Shown here piece by piece: positions 1 through 8,263 of a stretch of DNA of 64,000 nucleotides. The notes beneath the pieces are model-generated. The model saw only the letters and a program-made list of their open reading frames with translations. It was not told the DNA's origin and did no database searches. Where the stretch lies: assembly GCF_020700235.1 (NCBI RefSeq), contig NZ_CP085304.1, positions 124,001 to 188,000 on the forward strand, written 5' to 3'. This DNA is from Haladaptatus pallidirubidus. GTDB lineage: Archaea; Halobacteriota; Halobacteria; Halobacteriales; Haladaptataceae. The first letter of the stretch is position 1. Each line of letters opens with the position of its first letter. The position numbers and the translations under genes are program-made.

Positions 1-1
1 T

Positions 2-325
2 GATCTCATAGCAGATCCACAACGTCGACGAATTTTGATCTATCTGATCGACAATGCTGACCACCCTGTTCCCCTTGAAGCGCTTCTTGAAGAACTCATG
101 TCCGACGAAAGTATTGATTCAGCATACTCTCGGGAGCGTCTCTTGATTCGTCTTCGCCATATTCACCTTCCAAAATTGGCGGATTATGGCGTAATCGAGT
201 ACAACACCTCACTCCAGCTTATTTCGTATACTGAGCATCCACGAGTAGAAGCACTGATACATGCAGAACAAATCGAGAGCGATGAAACAGGAGGTGATTC
301 GAATGCGGACGATCCACATACGTAG
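2..325 (+). CDS. DUF7344-type winged-helix protein (5' partial)
   Basis: The reading frame is open from the window edge, so the start lies outside. A TTG codon at 35 could serve as a start, but the residues before it (ADPQRRRILIYL) match the usual opening of haloarchaeal DUF7344 proteins, which argues for a longer protein. The visible part has the family's helix-rich wHTH layout, with a run like SRERLLIRLRHIHLPKLADYGVIEYN, and a short acidic tail. In this family the role is presumed DNA binding or transcriptional regulation; no target is visible. Family call from pattern recognition. Confidence 0.7.
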   Translation, partial: DLIADPQRRRILIYLIDNADHPVPLEALLEELMSDESIDSAYSRERLLIRLRHIHLPKLADYGVIEYNTSLQLISYTEHPRVEALIHAEQIESDETGGDSNADDPHT

Positions 326-606
326 TCCGTACCATTAGAAATGTGTGTTCCACCTTTGGCCTCCTTAGGTGATGCAATCGTTGTTAGCTTCGTTTTACTC
401 GAGATTCGCCGCCTTCACTATGAGCATGGAGTAGGACTGCTCTTTGCCCCATCGGTGATGGTGCATTAATGCTGCAATAGTCTCCACTCCTGCTTAGTGC
501 AAAATAGAGTAGTGCCTGTTCTTATCTTTTCTAGACTTTCAGCACTCCTCCGGGTATCGTAGGTGTCTTCCAAAGATCAGACCCATTTGATAGAGTCGAA
601 TCTGAC

Positions 607-1884
607 TCAATCGCTCGAGTGAATCTCGATGACCTCCTTCCCGAAATACTCCTGAAGTGGCGCAGGAAGAACGATGCCCTCGCTCGTCTGCTTGTTCTCG
701 ACAATCGCAGTGATAATTCGCTGGGGAACAAGCGCTGTCGCGTTGAGCGTGTGTACCGTCTCATTCTCCTCACCCGGTCGCCGAATGCGCGCATTCAACT
801 TTCGGGCTTGATACGAGGTGCAGTTCGAACATGAGACGACCTCACCATACTCCTGTAGTGGTGGTCGCCACACTTCGATATCGAATTTCTTCGCCGCTGT
901 ATCACCAAGATCGCCAGTACAGACGTTGACCACCCGATATGGCAGCTCAAGTGCTTGCATCACCTTCTCCGCGTTCTCCAACAATTCACCATGGAGTTCC
1001 CACGAATTCGCCGGGTCGGCGAAAATGAACTGTTCGATTTTCTCGAACTGATGCACTCGCCACAGCCCACGCGTCTGCGTACCATGTTTGCCCGCTTCGC
1101 GCCGGAAGTTCGTCGAGAACCCCGCGTATTTCAGCGGTAGGTCATCCGCCTCGATGATTTCATCATACTGCAGAGCAGCAAGCGGCTGCTCCGCGGTTGC
1201 AATCAGATATCGATTGTGGCGCTCCAGCTTATACAGCTGTTCCCGAAAGTCCTCGAGCTCCGCCGCAGCCTCCATCGGTTCCTCGTCCAGATAGTACGGT
1301 GTCTGGACCGGCATGTAGTCCCGCTCAACGAGTAGATCCATCGCGAACTGTTGGAGCGCCCAAGCTAGTCGGACGAGATCGCCTTTGAGATAGTAAGCGC
1401 GTTCACCAGCGACTTCGACTGCTTTTTCGGATTCTACGAGATTGTTCCGCTCAAGTAGCTCAGCACCAAGCACTGCATCGTCTTTCTTTCCCTCGGTGGG
1501 CTCCCAGTGTTTCACTGGGACGTTATCATTCTCATCCGTACCGTCAGGAACCGGTTCATGTACGAGATTTCCAATCTCATACCGGAGATCATTTCGCTCC
1601 GACCGGAGTGTTGCTTCTTGTTCCTCGAGATCGTCGATTGTCGCGTTCAACTCCGCTACTCGCGCGATTGCATCCGAAGCATCCTCTCCAGCCTGCTTTT
1701 TCGCTCCAATTTCATCTGTTAGGTTGTTTTTCTCGTGACGAAGACCGTCCAATCGATGGTGTGTCTCGCGCCACTGTTGATCGAGTTCGCGAACGGTGTC
1801 GACACGACTGGGATCCTTGCCTCGGCGTTTTTCACTTGCTTTGATCTTGTCTGGGGCGTCCCGAAAGAGGGCAATATCAAGCAT
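607..1884 (-). CDS. serS: Seryl-tRNA synthetase
   Basis: Charges tRNA(Ser) with serine in the cytoplasm. The 425-residue length fits bacterial/haloarchaeal-type class II SerRS. The N-terminal ~110 residues form the long coiled-coil arm (Lys/Glu/Arg-rich heptads). The class II core follows: TAEQPLAAL, then motif 2 with FRREAGKHGTQTRGLWRVHQF-like sequence, CSNCTSYQARKLN, and motif 3 around HTLNATALVPQRIITAIVEN with its conserved Arg. The end, VLPAPLQEYFGKEVIEI, is typical. The ATG at 1884 gives the standard MLDIALFRDAPDKI opening. Motif 3 diverges somewhat from the usual HTLNGSGLA wording. A housekeeping gene beside a transfer module may mark the border of the accessory region or be a second copy. 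Confidence 0.95.
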   Translation of the reverse strand: MLDIALFRDAPDKIKASEKRRGKDPSRVDTVRELDQQWRETHHRLDGLRHEKNNLTDEIGAKKQAGEDASDAIARVAELNATIDDLEEQEATLRSERNDLRYEIGNLVHEPVPDGTDENDNVPVKHWEPTEGKKDDAVLGAELLERNNLVESEKAVEVAGERAYYLKGDLVRLAWALQQFAMDLLVERDYMPVQTPYYLDEEPMEAAAELEDFREQLYKLERHNRYLIATAEQPLAALQYDEIIEADDLPLKYAGFSTNFRREAGKHGTQTRGLWRVHQFEKIEQFIFADPANSWELHGELLENAEKVMQALELPYRVVNVCTGDLGDTAAKKFDIEVWRPPLQEYGEVVSCSNCTSYQARKLNARIRRPGEENETVHTLNATALVPQRIITAIVENKQTSEGIVLPAPLQEYFGKEVIEIHSSD

Positions 1885-2225
1885 AGGGTGTCACTGGAAC
1901 ACTCCAGGCTGATACTGGTCGTCTATAGGTTGATTCGGTGTATTGCGTTCAGTGTACTGCATACGTCGTAGTTGGTGGGTTGTGGAATGATGGCTCTCGG
2001 CCAATACAAGCGAGGAAGCGAGGGAGACCGAGCGCCGACGCGTTGAGTTATGCCCAACCGACTGCAGCAGCAGTACTGTCTACTTCCCAAAACGAGGACT
2101 GAGACCGAGACCGGGAAGTAGACTCCATATCATGTGCTGACACTTGTGGACACTTATAGTTTTGTGAGATATATTGGCTAGGCTACGCTCACCCATTGAC
2201 CAAGTGTTTCGCTGATCAAGTGGTT
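1885..2225. other. Intergenic region serS to nuclease-like gene
   Basis: No coding frame recognised. It holds the inverted repeat at 2078-2123 listed separately. The serS promoter should lie near 1890-1960, but I cannot place a convincing TATA box. Confidence 0.4.
2078..2123. repeat. Perfect 11-bp inverted repeat, 24-bp spacer
   Basis: GTCTACTTCCC (2078-2088) and its exact reverse complement GGGAAGTAGAC (2113-2123) flank 24 bases. It could be an operator, a long-loop hairpin or a transfer-origin type repeat. The arm and spacer lengths equal those of the inverted repeat at 14928-14973, at the other end of the transfer module. Confidence 0.7.
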
Positions 2226-2795
2226 CTAAGAGTCAGTATTGGTGGTTGTGTTCCAGCGGCCGTATCCGCGTTGTTTGGCCTGCTGCTGTTTTTGTAGGAA
2301 CTCCTGTCGCTTGCTGAACTGGCCGTCTGGCACGCGAGCGTAGCCGATACGAACCAAATCAGAGTTGACCATGAAATTCCCGATGTAGACATACGCTCGT
2401 AGGTGGCCGTCGTCTGTTGTGCCCACCTCTGGGTCAGAGACGACTGTCACGACTTGATGATCCATTTGTGATTTCGTATAGCGAACTGCCTTCTTGTGGA
2501 TGGGACCTCTCTCAGGGACGCTCACACCGATCAAATCAACAGTGCGGTTCTTCCCATTGTGTTTGATCTTGAGCGTCGTCGGATCGATGATCTTGGTGAC
2601 ACGCGCTTGGAAGCGCTCGCTATCCTCAGGGGTCTCAATGTTCGCCGTCGTCGGCTGCCGCAGAGACGTCGTCTGTGTTTCTATTCTCGTCGTCGTTGTC
2701 GCGGCGTCGCTACTACCACCGAATCCAAGACCACCGAGACAGCCTGCGAGGACGATGAGCAGGGCAAGGCCGAGAATGGGGAGGGAGCGATGCAT
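2226..2795 (-). CDS. Lipoprotein with degenerate thermonuclease (SNase) fold
   Basis: Residues 1-19 are a Sec-type lipoprotein signal ending in the lipobox LAGC (Cys19), followed by a Ser/Thr-rich linker to about residue 60. Residues 62-181 follow the staphylococcal-nuclease pattern: ARVTKIIDPTTLKI, VDLIGVSVPE, HLRAYVYIGNFMVNSDLVRIGYARV and a Gln/Lys-rich last helix. Key residues look lost. By eye, the two Ca-binding Asp positions are Thr73 and Ser92, and the two catalytic Arg positions are Asp87 and His131; only Glu95 remains. So this is probably a membrane-anchored, inactive or altered SNase-fold protein facing outward. It lies 120 bases downstream of the membrane protein at 2916 on the same strand, a possible operon. 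Confidence 0.75.
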   Translation of the reverse strand: MHRSLPILGLALLIVLAGCLGGLGFGGSSDAATTTTRIETQTTSLRQPTTANIETPEDSERFQARVTKIIDPTTLKIKHNGKNRTVDLIGVSVPERGPIHKKAVRYTKSQMDHQVVTVVSDPEVGTTDDGHLRAYVYIGNFMVNSDLVRIGYARVPDGQFSKRQEFLQKQQQAKQRGYGRWNTTTNTDS

Positions 2796-2915
2796 ACTGG
2801 TGGTCGTCTCTGTGTTTAGTTCAACGTTGGGGGTGGCGAATGATGGCCGACACAGATGGTCTGACTACATACCTGTGGCGAGATTCGATCATCGCTGTTT
2901 CAAACAGTGTAGTGG

Positions 2916-3224
2916 TTATTGCGCGAAAATATAGCCGACGAAGACGAGGATGCTTCCGACGGCGAGACTGGAGAGAATGCCAATCAAACGGGAGTAGAGC
3001 TGGTTGTGCCGATAGTCACCAATAAGATGCCCGACGGACCAGATCAAGAGAGCAAGGCAGGTCGTGGTCGTAATGACAAACCAGAGTCCCGATGGCATGC
3101 GAAACAACCCTTGCCATTGCATCGCGTATGCAGAGAGTGTTCGCCAGAGGAACAGGCCTGCAATAAGTAAGCCGATGAACCCAGCGGTCTGTTCTTTCTG
3201 GCGTTGATCTTCAAATACGTCCAT
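2916..3224 (-). CDS. Small membrane protein, unknown function
   Basis: About 102 residues starting at MDVFEDQRQ; an upstream in-frame ATG at 3248 would add eight residues. After a short charged N-terminus come three likely membrane segments: residues ~15-30 (TAGFIGLLIAGLFLW), ~47-67 (GLWFVITTTTCLALLIWSVG) and ~80-100 (LIGILSSLAVGSILVFVGYIFA). I do not recognise the family. Position beside the nuclease-like lipoprotein and the transfer module suggests a plasmid or envelope role, which is inference only. Confidence 0.55.
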   Translation of the reverse strand: MDVFEDQRQKEQTAGFIGLLIAGLFLWRTLSAYAMQWQGLFRMPSGLWFVITTTTCLALLIWSVGHLIGDYRHNQLYSRLIGILSSLAVGSILVFVGYIFAQ

Positions 3225-3443
3225 GCTGAGAAATCGTGTTGATTGCAAATAACTCTTTATCTAATTCGATATACTATTGATATGGTTGTATATGCCGAGT
3301 GGAGCTATGCAATGAACAATCCATAGTAGTAGTTTGCAAGACACTGACCACAACCGGTACTGGCGAGCGAATGAATGCGCCGACCCGAACGCTCCGCAGC
3401 AGGCCGCCTCGACCGACCGGACCGCCACTGCTGACACCGGTGG

Positions 3444-3800
3444 GACAGTCAGACTCCTGTAGCCGGTTGTCAGTCGGATTTCTCGTGTAGCGGACACCAC
3501 ATTTCCGTAGTAATCTGGCCATCTTCAGTCGCACTCGTGCCTCTCGCATCAGTCTTGCACCGCCCGGATGACAGTCCCCTTTGGGTCGTGCTGGGCTGAC
3601 AGTCTGGTGGTGCTCGAGCTCAGAGAATTCAGTGTCTCGCCCGGAGGACAGTCGGCCCTGCTGTACGTGGTAGTTTGCACTCGGTGCAATGCGCCGTCGA
3701 CGCCGCAGCTAGCTAGAGGCTCGGCGTACTGGTCGCCAGATCTGACAGTCCCCTCTGTTGGTGGCCGGCGGACAGGGCAGGCTGTCGCTCGTGGACAGTC
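3444..3800 (+). repeat. GACAGTC motif array, six copies
   Basis: GACAGTC occurs at 3444, 3570, 3598, 3647, 3744 and 3794, several inside a longer GGACAGTCCC or TGACAGTCCCC. I see no copy of the mirrored form GACTGTC in this half. Spacing is irregular (28-126 bp), so this is neither a simple tandem repeat nor a CRISPR array. Confidence 0.75.
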
Positions 3801-3908
3801 CCACGTGCTGACGGTGCTGTCTGCTGTCGTCGCCTCTTCTCGCGCTGGTGCGCTCACTGAAACTCTGGTGTGTCGCCCACATTGGGACCCCGCTGGTGCG
3901 CTCGGGTC

Positions 3909-4014
3909 GGCACCCAGATCAGGCCGTCATATCGGCACCCAGATGAAGCGTGCTGGTGGTGGCACCTGGCCATGCCTCAGGCTGTGAGTAGAGATGTGTC
4001 GCTCGTCGGCACCC
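3909..4014 (+). repeat. TCGGCACCC motif, three copies
   Basis: GGCACCC lies at 3909, 3934 and 4008, each preceded by TC; the first two share the longer TCGGCACCCAGAT. The mirrored form GGGTGCC appears at 4577 and 4628. A second local repeat, CGCTGGTGCGCTC, occurs at about 3844 and 3889. Confidence 0.7.
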
Positions 4015-4062
4015 CCACGCTAGACGCACAGCGTTCTGTCGGGCCTGTTCCGGCCAGAAGTG

Positions 4063-4510
4063 GACTGTCCGGCCTTGTCACGCCCAGTGACTGTCCTGTA
4101 TGGTCGTGCTACGTTCTTTCTCGTGGTCATCACTCTGTCTCGGGGTGCTGCTGCTCGCGATGTTTCTCAGGAATTCCGGTGTGGTTGCACTCTCGCTGTC
4201 GGCTGTCTCGTCGCTCTCCGTGCTGTTCAGACCGTGACTCACTGCCTCTCGCCTGCCGCGGTTGCTACGGTCTTCGTGCTGTCCTGGACGCCAGCGCTCT
4301 CGGTCCCTGTTCACCGCTGCTCCTCAATTTGCCTTCGTCCTCTCTGTTGTCGTCCTGTCTTCAGTCGGTGCACTCCGTTGCTTGCTCTGCTGGTCGCGCT
4401 GCTGGACTGTCCCTTTCTGTTTCTCTCTGTTTCTTCTGGGTCCGGCATGGCCTGACTGTCCCACGGCCTCACTCTGCTCTTTTTCTCCTCGTGTTCTCGG
4501 GTGGACTGTC
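4063..4510 (-). repeat. GACTGTC motif array, five copies (mirror of left array)
   Basis: GACTGTC, the reverse complement of GACAGTC, occurs at 4063, 4089, 4405, 4454 and 4504, mostly as GGACTGTCC or TGACTGTCCC. I see no GACAGTC here. The copy at 4504 shares downstream bases (CCCCTCTGTT) with the copy at 3744. Confidence 0.75.
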
Positions 4511-4576
4511 CCCTCTGTTCGCTCGCTGTTGATGGGCTGTTCGCTCGTCGGTTTCTCGCCTGTGCTGTGCCTGTTG

Positions 4577-4634
4577 GGGTGCCCCTGTTCACGTCATATC
4601 TCCCACCATCACTTTCGTGATAAGTTGGGGTGCC
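4577..4634 (-). repeat. GGGTGCC motif, two copies (mirror of TCGGCACCC)
   Basis: GTTGGGGTGCCCC occurs at about 4574 and 4625. This is the inverted orientation of the GGCACCC motifs at 3909-4014, giving a second motif family that flips across the same centre. Confidence 0.65.
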
Positions 4635-4891
4635 CCTTGCTGCTGTTACACTCGTCATTTGCTCTCTGGTGCCCGCCAGAATTTCCCGCTCTTCTCGGGG
4701 GCGTCCTCGCTCCGCGTTGAGTCGCGCACACACATTTCCAGTTTCTGATAGAACTGTGGGATAGCCCCATGGCGTTATTTTTTGGTGTTGTTCACCGCTT
4801 CATGCACAGCTATCGGGAGTTCTTGATACAGCTGTATAGTGCCCTAATATTGAAGGCGTACTACCTCAATAGTGCTGGGTATAGGCATACT

Positions 4892-5389
4892 ATGGACTCT
4901 GACAACTCCACACCAACCCCTGAAGAGATGCGAGACAAGCTGGGCGACCAGCGCCGGAAAATGCTCGCCACACTCAACCGGGCCGACGAGGCCACATTGG
5001 ATACATCAACACTCCGACAACGGGCCGACGTTCCCACCGGAAGTATCGACCATCATCTCAAGCTGCTCACCCGCTGGAATCTCATTGAGCAACAACCAGA
5101 TCGCACCTACACTGGGCAAGGTGGTTCACGTGCTCGCGTGTGGCAGCTCACCGACGACGGAGTGGCATTCATCGAGGACCATGACGACGTGCTCTCACCA
5201 CCAGAAACCGCACAGACTGCCACACGGGTAACCGCGCTTGAAAATCGTATCGAAGACCTCGAAGCGGAAACTCGCCAGCGGCGGCAGGTTATCATCGATA
5301 TCCTCGAAGTCATCTCCGGAGCACAAGACGACGAAACGCAAAAACAAGTACAACAGATCCTCGCAGAGGCCGACACGAAACTATCGTAA
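4892..5389 (+). CDS. Winged-helix DNA-binding protein with C-terminal coiled coil
   Basis: 165 residues from the ATG at 4892 (MDSDNSTPTPEEMRDK). Residues ~25-95 look like an ArsR/MarR-type winged helix: a helix-turn-helix in LDTSTLRQRADVPTGSIDHHLKLLTRWNLIEQQ, then a wing ending WQLTDDGVAFIEDH. Residues ~110-160 form an amphipathic coiled coil (TRVTALENRIEDLEAETRQRRQVIIDILEVI), so it probably dimerises. It sits between the mirrored motif block and the transfer operon, making it a candidate binder of those motifs (partition, origin or operon control). Its last nine bases overlap the convergent 3' end of the VirD4-like gene. Confidence 0.75.
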   Translation: MDSDNSTPTPEEMRDKLGDQRRKMLATLNRADEATLDTSTLRQRADVPTGSIDHHLKLLTRWNLIEQQPDRTYTGQGGSRARVWQLTDDGVAFIEDHDDVLSPPETAQTATRVTALENRIEDLEAETRQRRQVIIDILEVISGAQDDETQKQVQQILAEADTKLS

Positions 5390-8263
5390 TACGCCAAATC
5401 CACTGTTTGACTCGATACTTTCCTCCTCGTCTCTGTTCGTATCGCATTCACTGCTCAAGTTCTCGGTAGTCGGTGCTGTATCTTCCTCTCGCTCGGTGTC
5501 CACGTCGTCTTCGGTGCCTGTCTCATGCTCGTCCCTCTCATCACCTGTGACTGATTCATCGGTACCTCCTCCGTTCGATTCCAGCTGATAGCTGGATACA
5601 TCGTTCACCAGATCGGTTAACGGTGTCTGTGTCTCGCCTTCATACAGTCGGATATCCATCGGTGTTTGTGTCTCTGGCGGAACCACGATCACGTCCCACT
5701 CGACCGCATCAAGGTCGCCATCCATTTCGTACTCGGGGATCATCGGCGGCTTGATATTCCGCTCGCCACCGCTCGGGTACGCACTCGCGTCGGTGAAGAT
5801 GTCGGCTGCCGACTCGAAGCGTGCATGAACGGTGCCCTCACTGTCGCGTAGCACGTATTCGTCCGTCTGCTCATCATGTACCCAGACGTTCTCCCGACTT
5901 CCAGGTCGGGTCATCGTCTCGCCGTCAATCGTAAGCATCTGAGTGCTGGTGTAGAACCGCCGTTCGTCATCCACCGGGTGATTGCTCCGACAACAGAACG
6001 GCGTGTTTGCGACCGTCTCATACACATTCTCGGCGACGTCCTCTCGGGCAAAGAACAGACAGCGATGCCCGGCGTTGTGGGCTTGGGCGAGATTTTTCAC
6101 CGTCTGTGAGGGTTGGGTGCTGCCGGTCGTGTGTTCACTCTCAATATAGACGTCCTTCGCTCCCGCAAGGCGATTCAGGAGGGCGTGATTGTCCCGATAG
6201 GTGGTCACTTTAGCAGTGATCTCTTCGGGATCGTCGGTGTCGTCGATTGCAAGCATCTCATCAACCCGTGCGAGACCGTCCGGCATTGCGTTGCCCGTCT
6301 GATCTGGAATTTCGAAGATGAAGCCAAGCTGCGTCAGTGGGACATAGGCATCAGCCATCGGTGCCCAGTGTTCCGCCCCGCCGTCATTCTCGCTATCGCC
6401 GACGTTCATGAAGCTCCGAGAGCGCACCTTCACTTGGCTTTGGCCGCTTTCTTCGCGATACTCAAGATAGGCTTCGGGGATGTCCTTGAGCACATGCCGC
6501 CACGCACGTTCGGCGGTCTCAACCCCACCCCTCGCGGGGAGATAGTCGGTGAGCCGATCGAGACATGCCTCAATCGGGATGAACGCACCCGGTTGTCCCT
6601 GTCGGATGCTCTCGTCGTAGATGGCTTTCAGTGCTGCATCACGCGATCGTTCGTCGTTAGCTGTATCGAGTGTCTTAGCACTCGCTTTCTCCGGCGTGAC
6701 ACTCTCGTTCATCCCGCCAAACTTGAGCTGGCGCATCATCTCGTCGTCCGTGAGTGGTGGGGCCGCGAACCGCTCCAGACTTTCAGTGATAATCTCCTCC
6801 GCTTCGTCTTCATCGCGGATGTTCGGATACGGCGCGAACGTCTTGAGCTTGAGCGCACCAGAGAACCGGGTACCGCCGTCCAGCGGGATGCGGGACCAGA
6901 TCCGATGGTTTTCGAGTTCAGTGAAATCCTCGATATCACAGTCACTCAATCTCCGTGTGAGTGGGCGGGCGTCTTCGTCGTCCAGCACGCGGAAGAATAC
7001 ACCCGTGTTGCAGTTGTTTTTGACTGGCTTGAGCACGCCTGACTCTTTGAGTTGCGTCGGATACTGGCAGGCTAAGGTGACCGAGAGGCGCATCGAGCGG
7101 GCGCGTGCCAGCATGTCATCGACGTCAAGGTTCTTGTGGAGGACGCGATCGGCTTCGTCGAGGATCGCGAAGAACGGTGTTTTCTCTGCGCCTTCGATTG
7201 AACGGTTCTGAATCGCATTCCACAGCGGGCGAAGCGTCCCGAGTGTCACAAGTTGCTTGATATCATCGTCGGAAACCGCCGTGCGAACGATGACGATCTT
7301 TTCGTCATCGAGGATGTCCCGAAAGTCGATCGTACTCGCACGACACCCCGCGATTCGGCGGGTGACGGGACTCTCGACCCACGGCTTCAGCCGGGTTATC
7401 ACGGGTCGGACAGCGTCGTCATCCATTTCGGCGATTTCGGAGACGAACTCACCGACCCACGGATCGTCAATCTCCTCGGCGAAGTCCTCACGCCGTTGGG
7501 CGTTCAGGAGGACGAAGTACATATCGAGCACACAGTACTGCTCGTCTCGATCCTCGATCTCGTGATTCGCCTGCATCATCGCCCGTGCCATCGACTCAAC
7601 AATGGCGTTCATCCGCGGTCCCCAGTAGTCGTCGCCCGACAGAACGGCCTTGAGCACCTGAATACGGTCGGTAACGTGCTGTTCAAGCTCTATTTCGCTC
7701 TCACAGTCCGGCACTTCGAGGAAGTTGATCCCGATACTTCGATCGTGATCGTCGTCACCCGGTTCGATCCAGATCACGTCGTCATGCCGATACTCGGGGA
7801 GCTTCTGGAGGAGTTCTTTGCTGTCCTCGGCCTTGGGGTCGAAGTAGATGAACCCGTAGCCTGCCCACGCGAGCTGCACCATCCAGTTCAGCATCTCGGT
7901 CGTTTTCCCCGCGCCAGTGGTGCCGACAACCCAGAGATGCTGAAAGAGCTGATTGAACTCCACTGGTGCTGGATCAAAGCCCTGCTGGGCGCTGTCATTG
8001 TAGCCCAACCACAGTGGCATGTCTGGATGATCGCGAGCGCGTTCGAGCAATTCGCGGATCTCTGGGCCTGCCACCGGTCCCTGCTCTTCGGTCTCAGTGA
8101 TCGTTTCGGTCATTCCATCCGCCGCGTACTCTGCACCTGTTTGGGTGAACCCGTACGGTTCGTTTGTGATCGTCGTTGAGATGGATTCGTTCTCCTCGGC
8201 TTCCTTCTCCGCTGATTCATCCGCCGAATCGTCTTCACCACTCCCGAAGAGTCGGTTAAACAT
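5381..8263 (-). CDS. VirD4/TraG-like type IV coupling ATPase
   Basis: 960 residues from the ATG at 8263 (MFNRLFGSGEDD). An acidic N-terminus leads to a P-loop ATPase: Walker A GTTGAGKTT at ~114-122 (WVVGTTGAGKTTEMLNWMVQ), Walker B FFAILDEADR at ~364-373 and the sensor-like LACQYPTQL at ~398-405. These match the HerA/FtsK superfamily branch that includes conjugative coupling proteins, which feed DNA or protein into a type IV channel. The long C-terminus has a restriction-like or unknown domain and a Thr/Glu/Asp-rich tail. No membrane segments are obvious, so it may need the partner at 8256-9320 to reach the membrane. Its start overlaps that gene by 8 bp (translational coupling). Confidence 0.8.
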   Translation of the reverse strand: MFNRLFGSGEDDSADESAEKEAEENESISTTITNEPYGFTQTGAEYAADGMTETITETEEQGPVAGPEIRELLERARDHPDMPLWLGYNDSAQQGFDPAPVEFNQLFQHLWVVGTTGAGKTTEMLNWMVQLAWAGYGFIYFDPKAEDSKELLQKLPEYRHDDVIWIEPGDDDHDRSIGINFLEVPDCESEIELEQHVTDRIQVLKAVLSGDDYWGPRMNAIVESMARAMMQANHEIEDRDEQYCVLDMYFVLLNAQRREDFAEEIDDPWVGEFVSEIAEMDDDAVRPVITRLKPWVESPVTRRIAGCRASTIDFRDILDDEKIVIVRTAVSDDDIKQLVTLGTLRPLWNAIQNRSIEGAEKTPFFAILDEADRVLHKNLDVDDMLARARSMRLSVTLACQYPTQLKESGVLKPVKNNCNTGVFFRVLDDEDARPLTRRLSDCDIEDFTELENHRIWSRIPLDGGTRFSGALKLKTFAPYPNIRDEDEAEEIITESLERFAAPPLTDDEMMRQLKFGGMNESVTPEKASAKTLDTANDERSRDAALKAIYDESIRQGQPGAFIPIEACLDRLTDYLPARGGVETAERAWRHVLKDIPEAYLEYREESGQSQVKVRSRSFMNVGDSENDGGAEHWAPMADAYVPLTQLGFIFEIPDQTGNAMPDGLARVDEMLAIDDTDDPEEITAKVTTYRDNHALLNRLAGAKDVYIESEHTTGSTQPSQTVKNLAQAHNAGHRCLFFAREDVAENVYETVANTPFCCRSNHPVDDERRFYTSTQMLTIDGETMTRPGSRENVWVHDEQTDEYVLRDSEGTVHARFESAADIFTDASAYPSGGERNIKPPMIPEYEMDGDLDAVEWDVIVVPPETQTPMDIRLYEGETQTPLTDLVNDVSSYQLESNGGGTDESVTGDERDEHETGTEDDVDTEREEDTAPTTENLSSECDTNRDEEESIESNSGFGVLR

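Larger units (their letters stand above)
3249..4768. other. 1.5-kb non-coding block with mirrored motif arrays (candidate origin/centromere)
   Basis: Open frames here are Cys/Ser/Arg-rich in every frame and unlike the acidic haloarchaeal proteins around them, so I read the block as non-coding. It holds repeated short motifs whose orientation flips near 3950-4060 (listed next). The right half has a strong C+T bias on the plus strand, as at a strand-composition switch. Such mirrored repeats around a skew switch resemble replication origins or partition sites, but no Orc/Cdc6 or Rep gene is visible in the window. Confidence 0.55.

Noticed and set aside
3444-4510. CRISPR array
   Set aside because: Repeats are only 7-10 bp, spacing is irregular and orientation flips; no cas genes.
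3568-4733. Several open frames of 100-220 codons on both strands
   Set aside because: Rich in Cys, Ser and Arg, no acidic haloarchaeal bias, mutually overlapping in all frames, and made of the repeated motifs; treated as non-coding.
6113-8179. Long plus-strand frames (about 300 codons each) opposite the VirD4-like gene
   Set aside because: Antisense shadows caused by high third-position GC; no domains and no start context.
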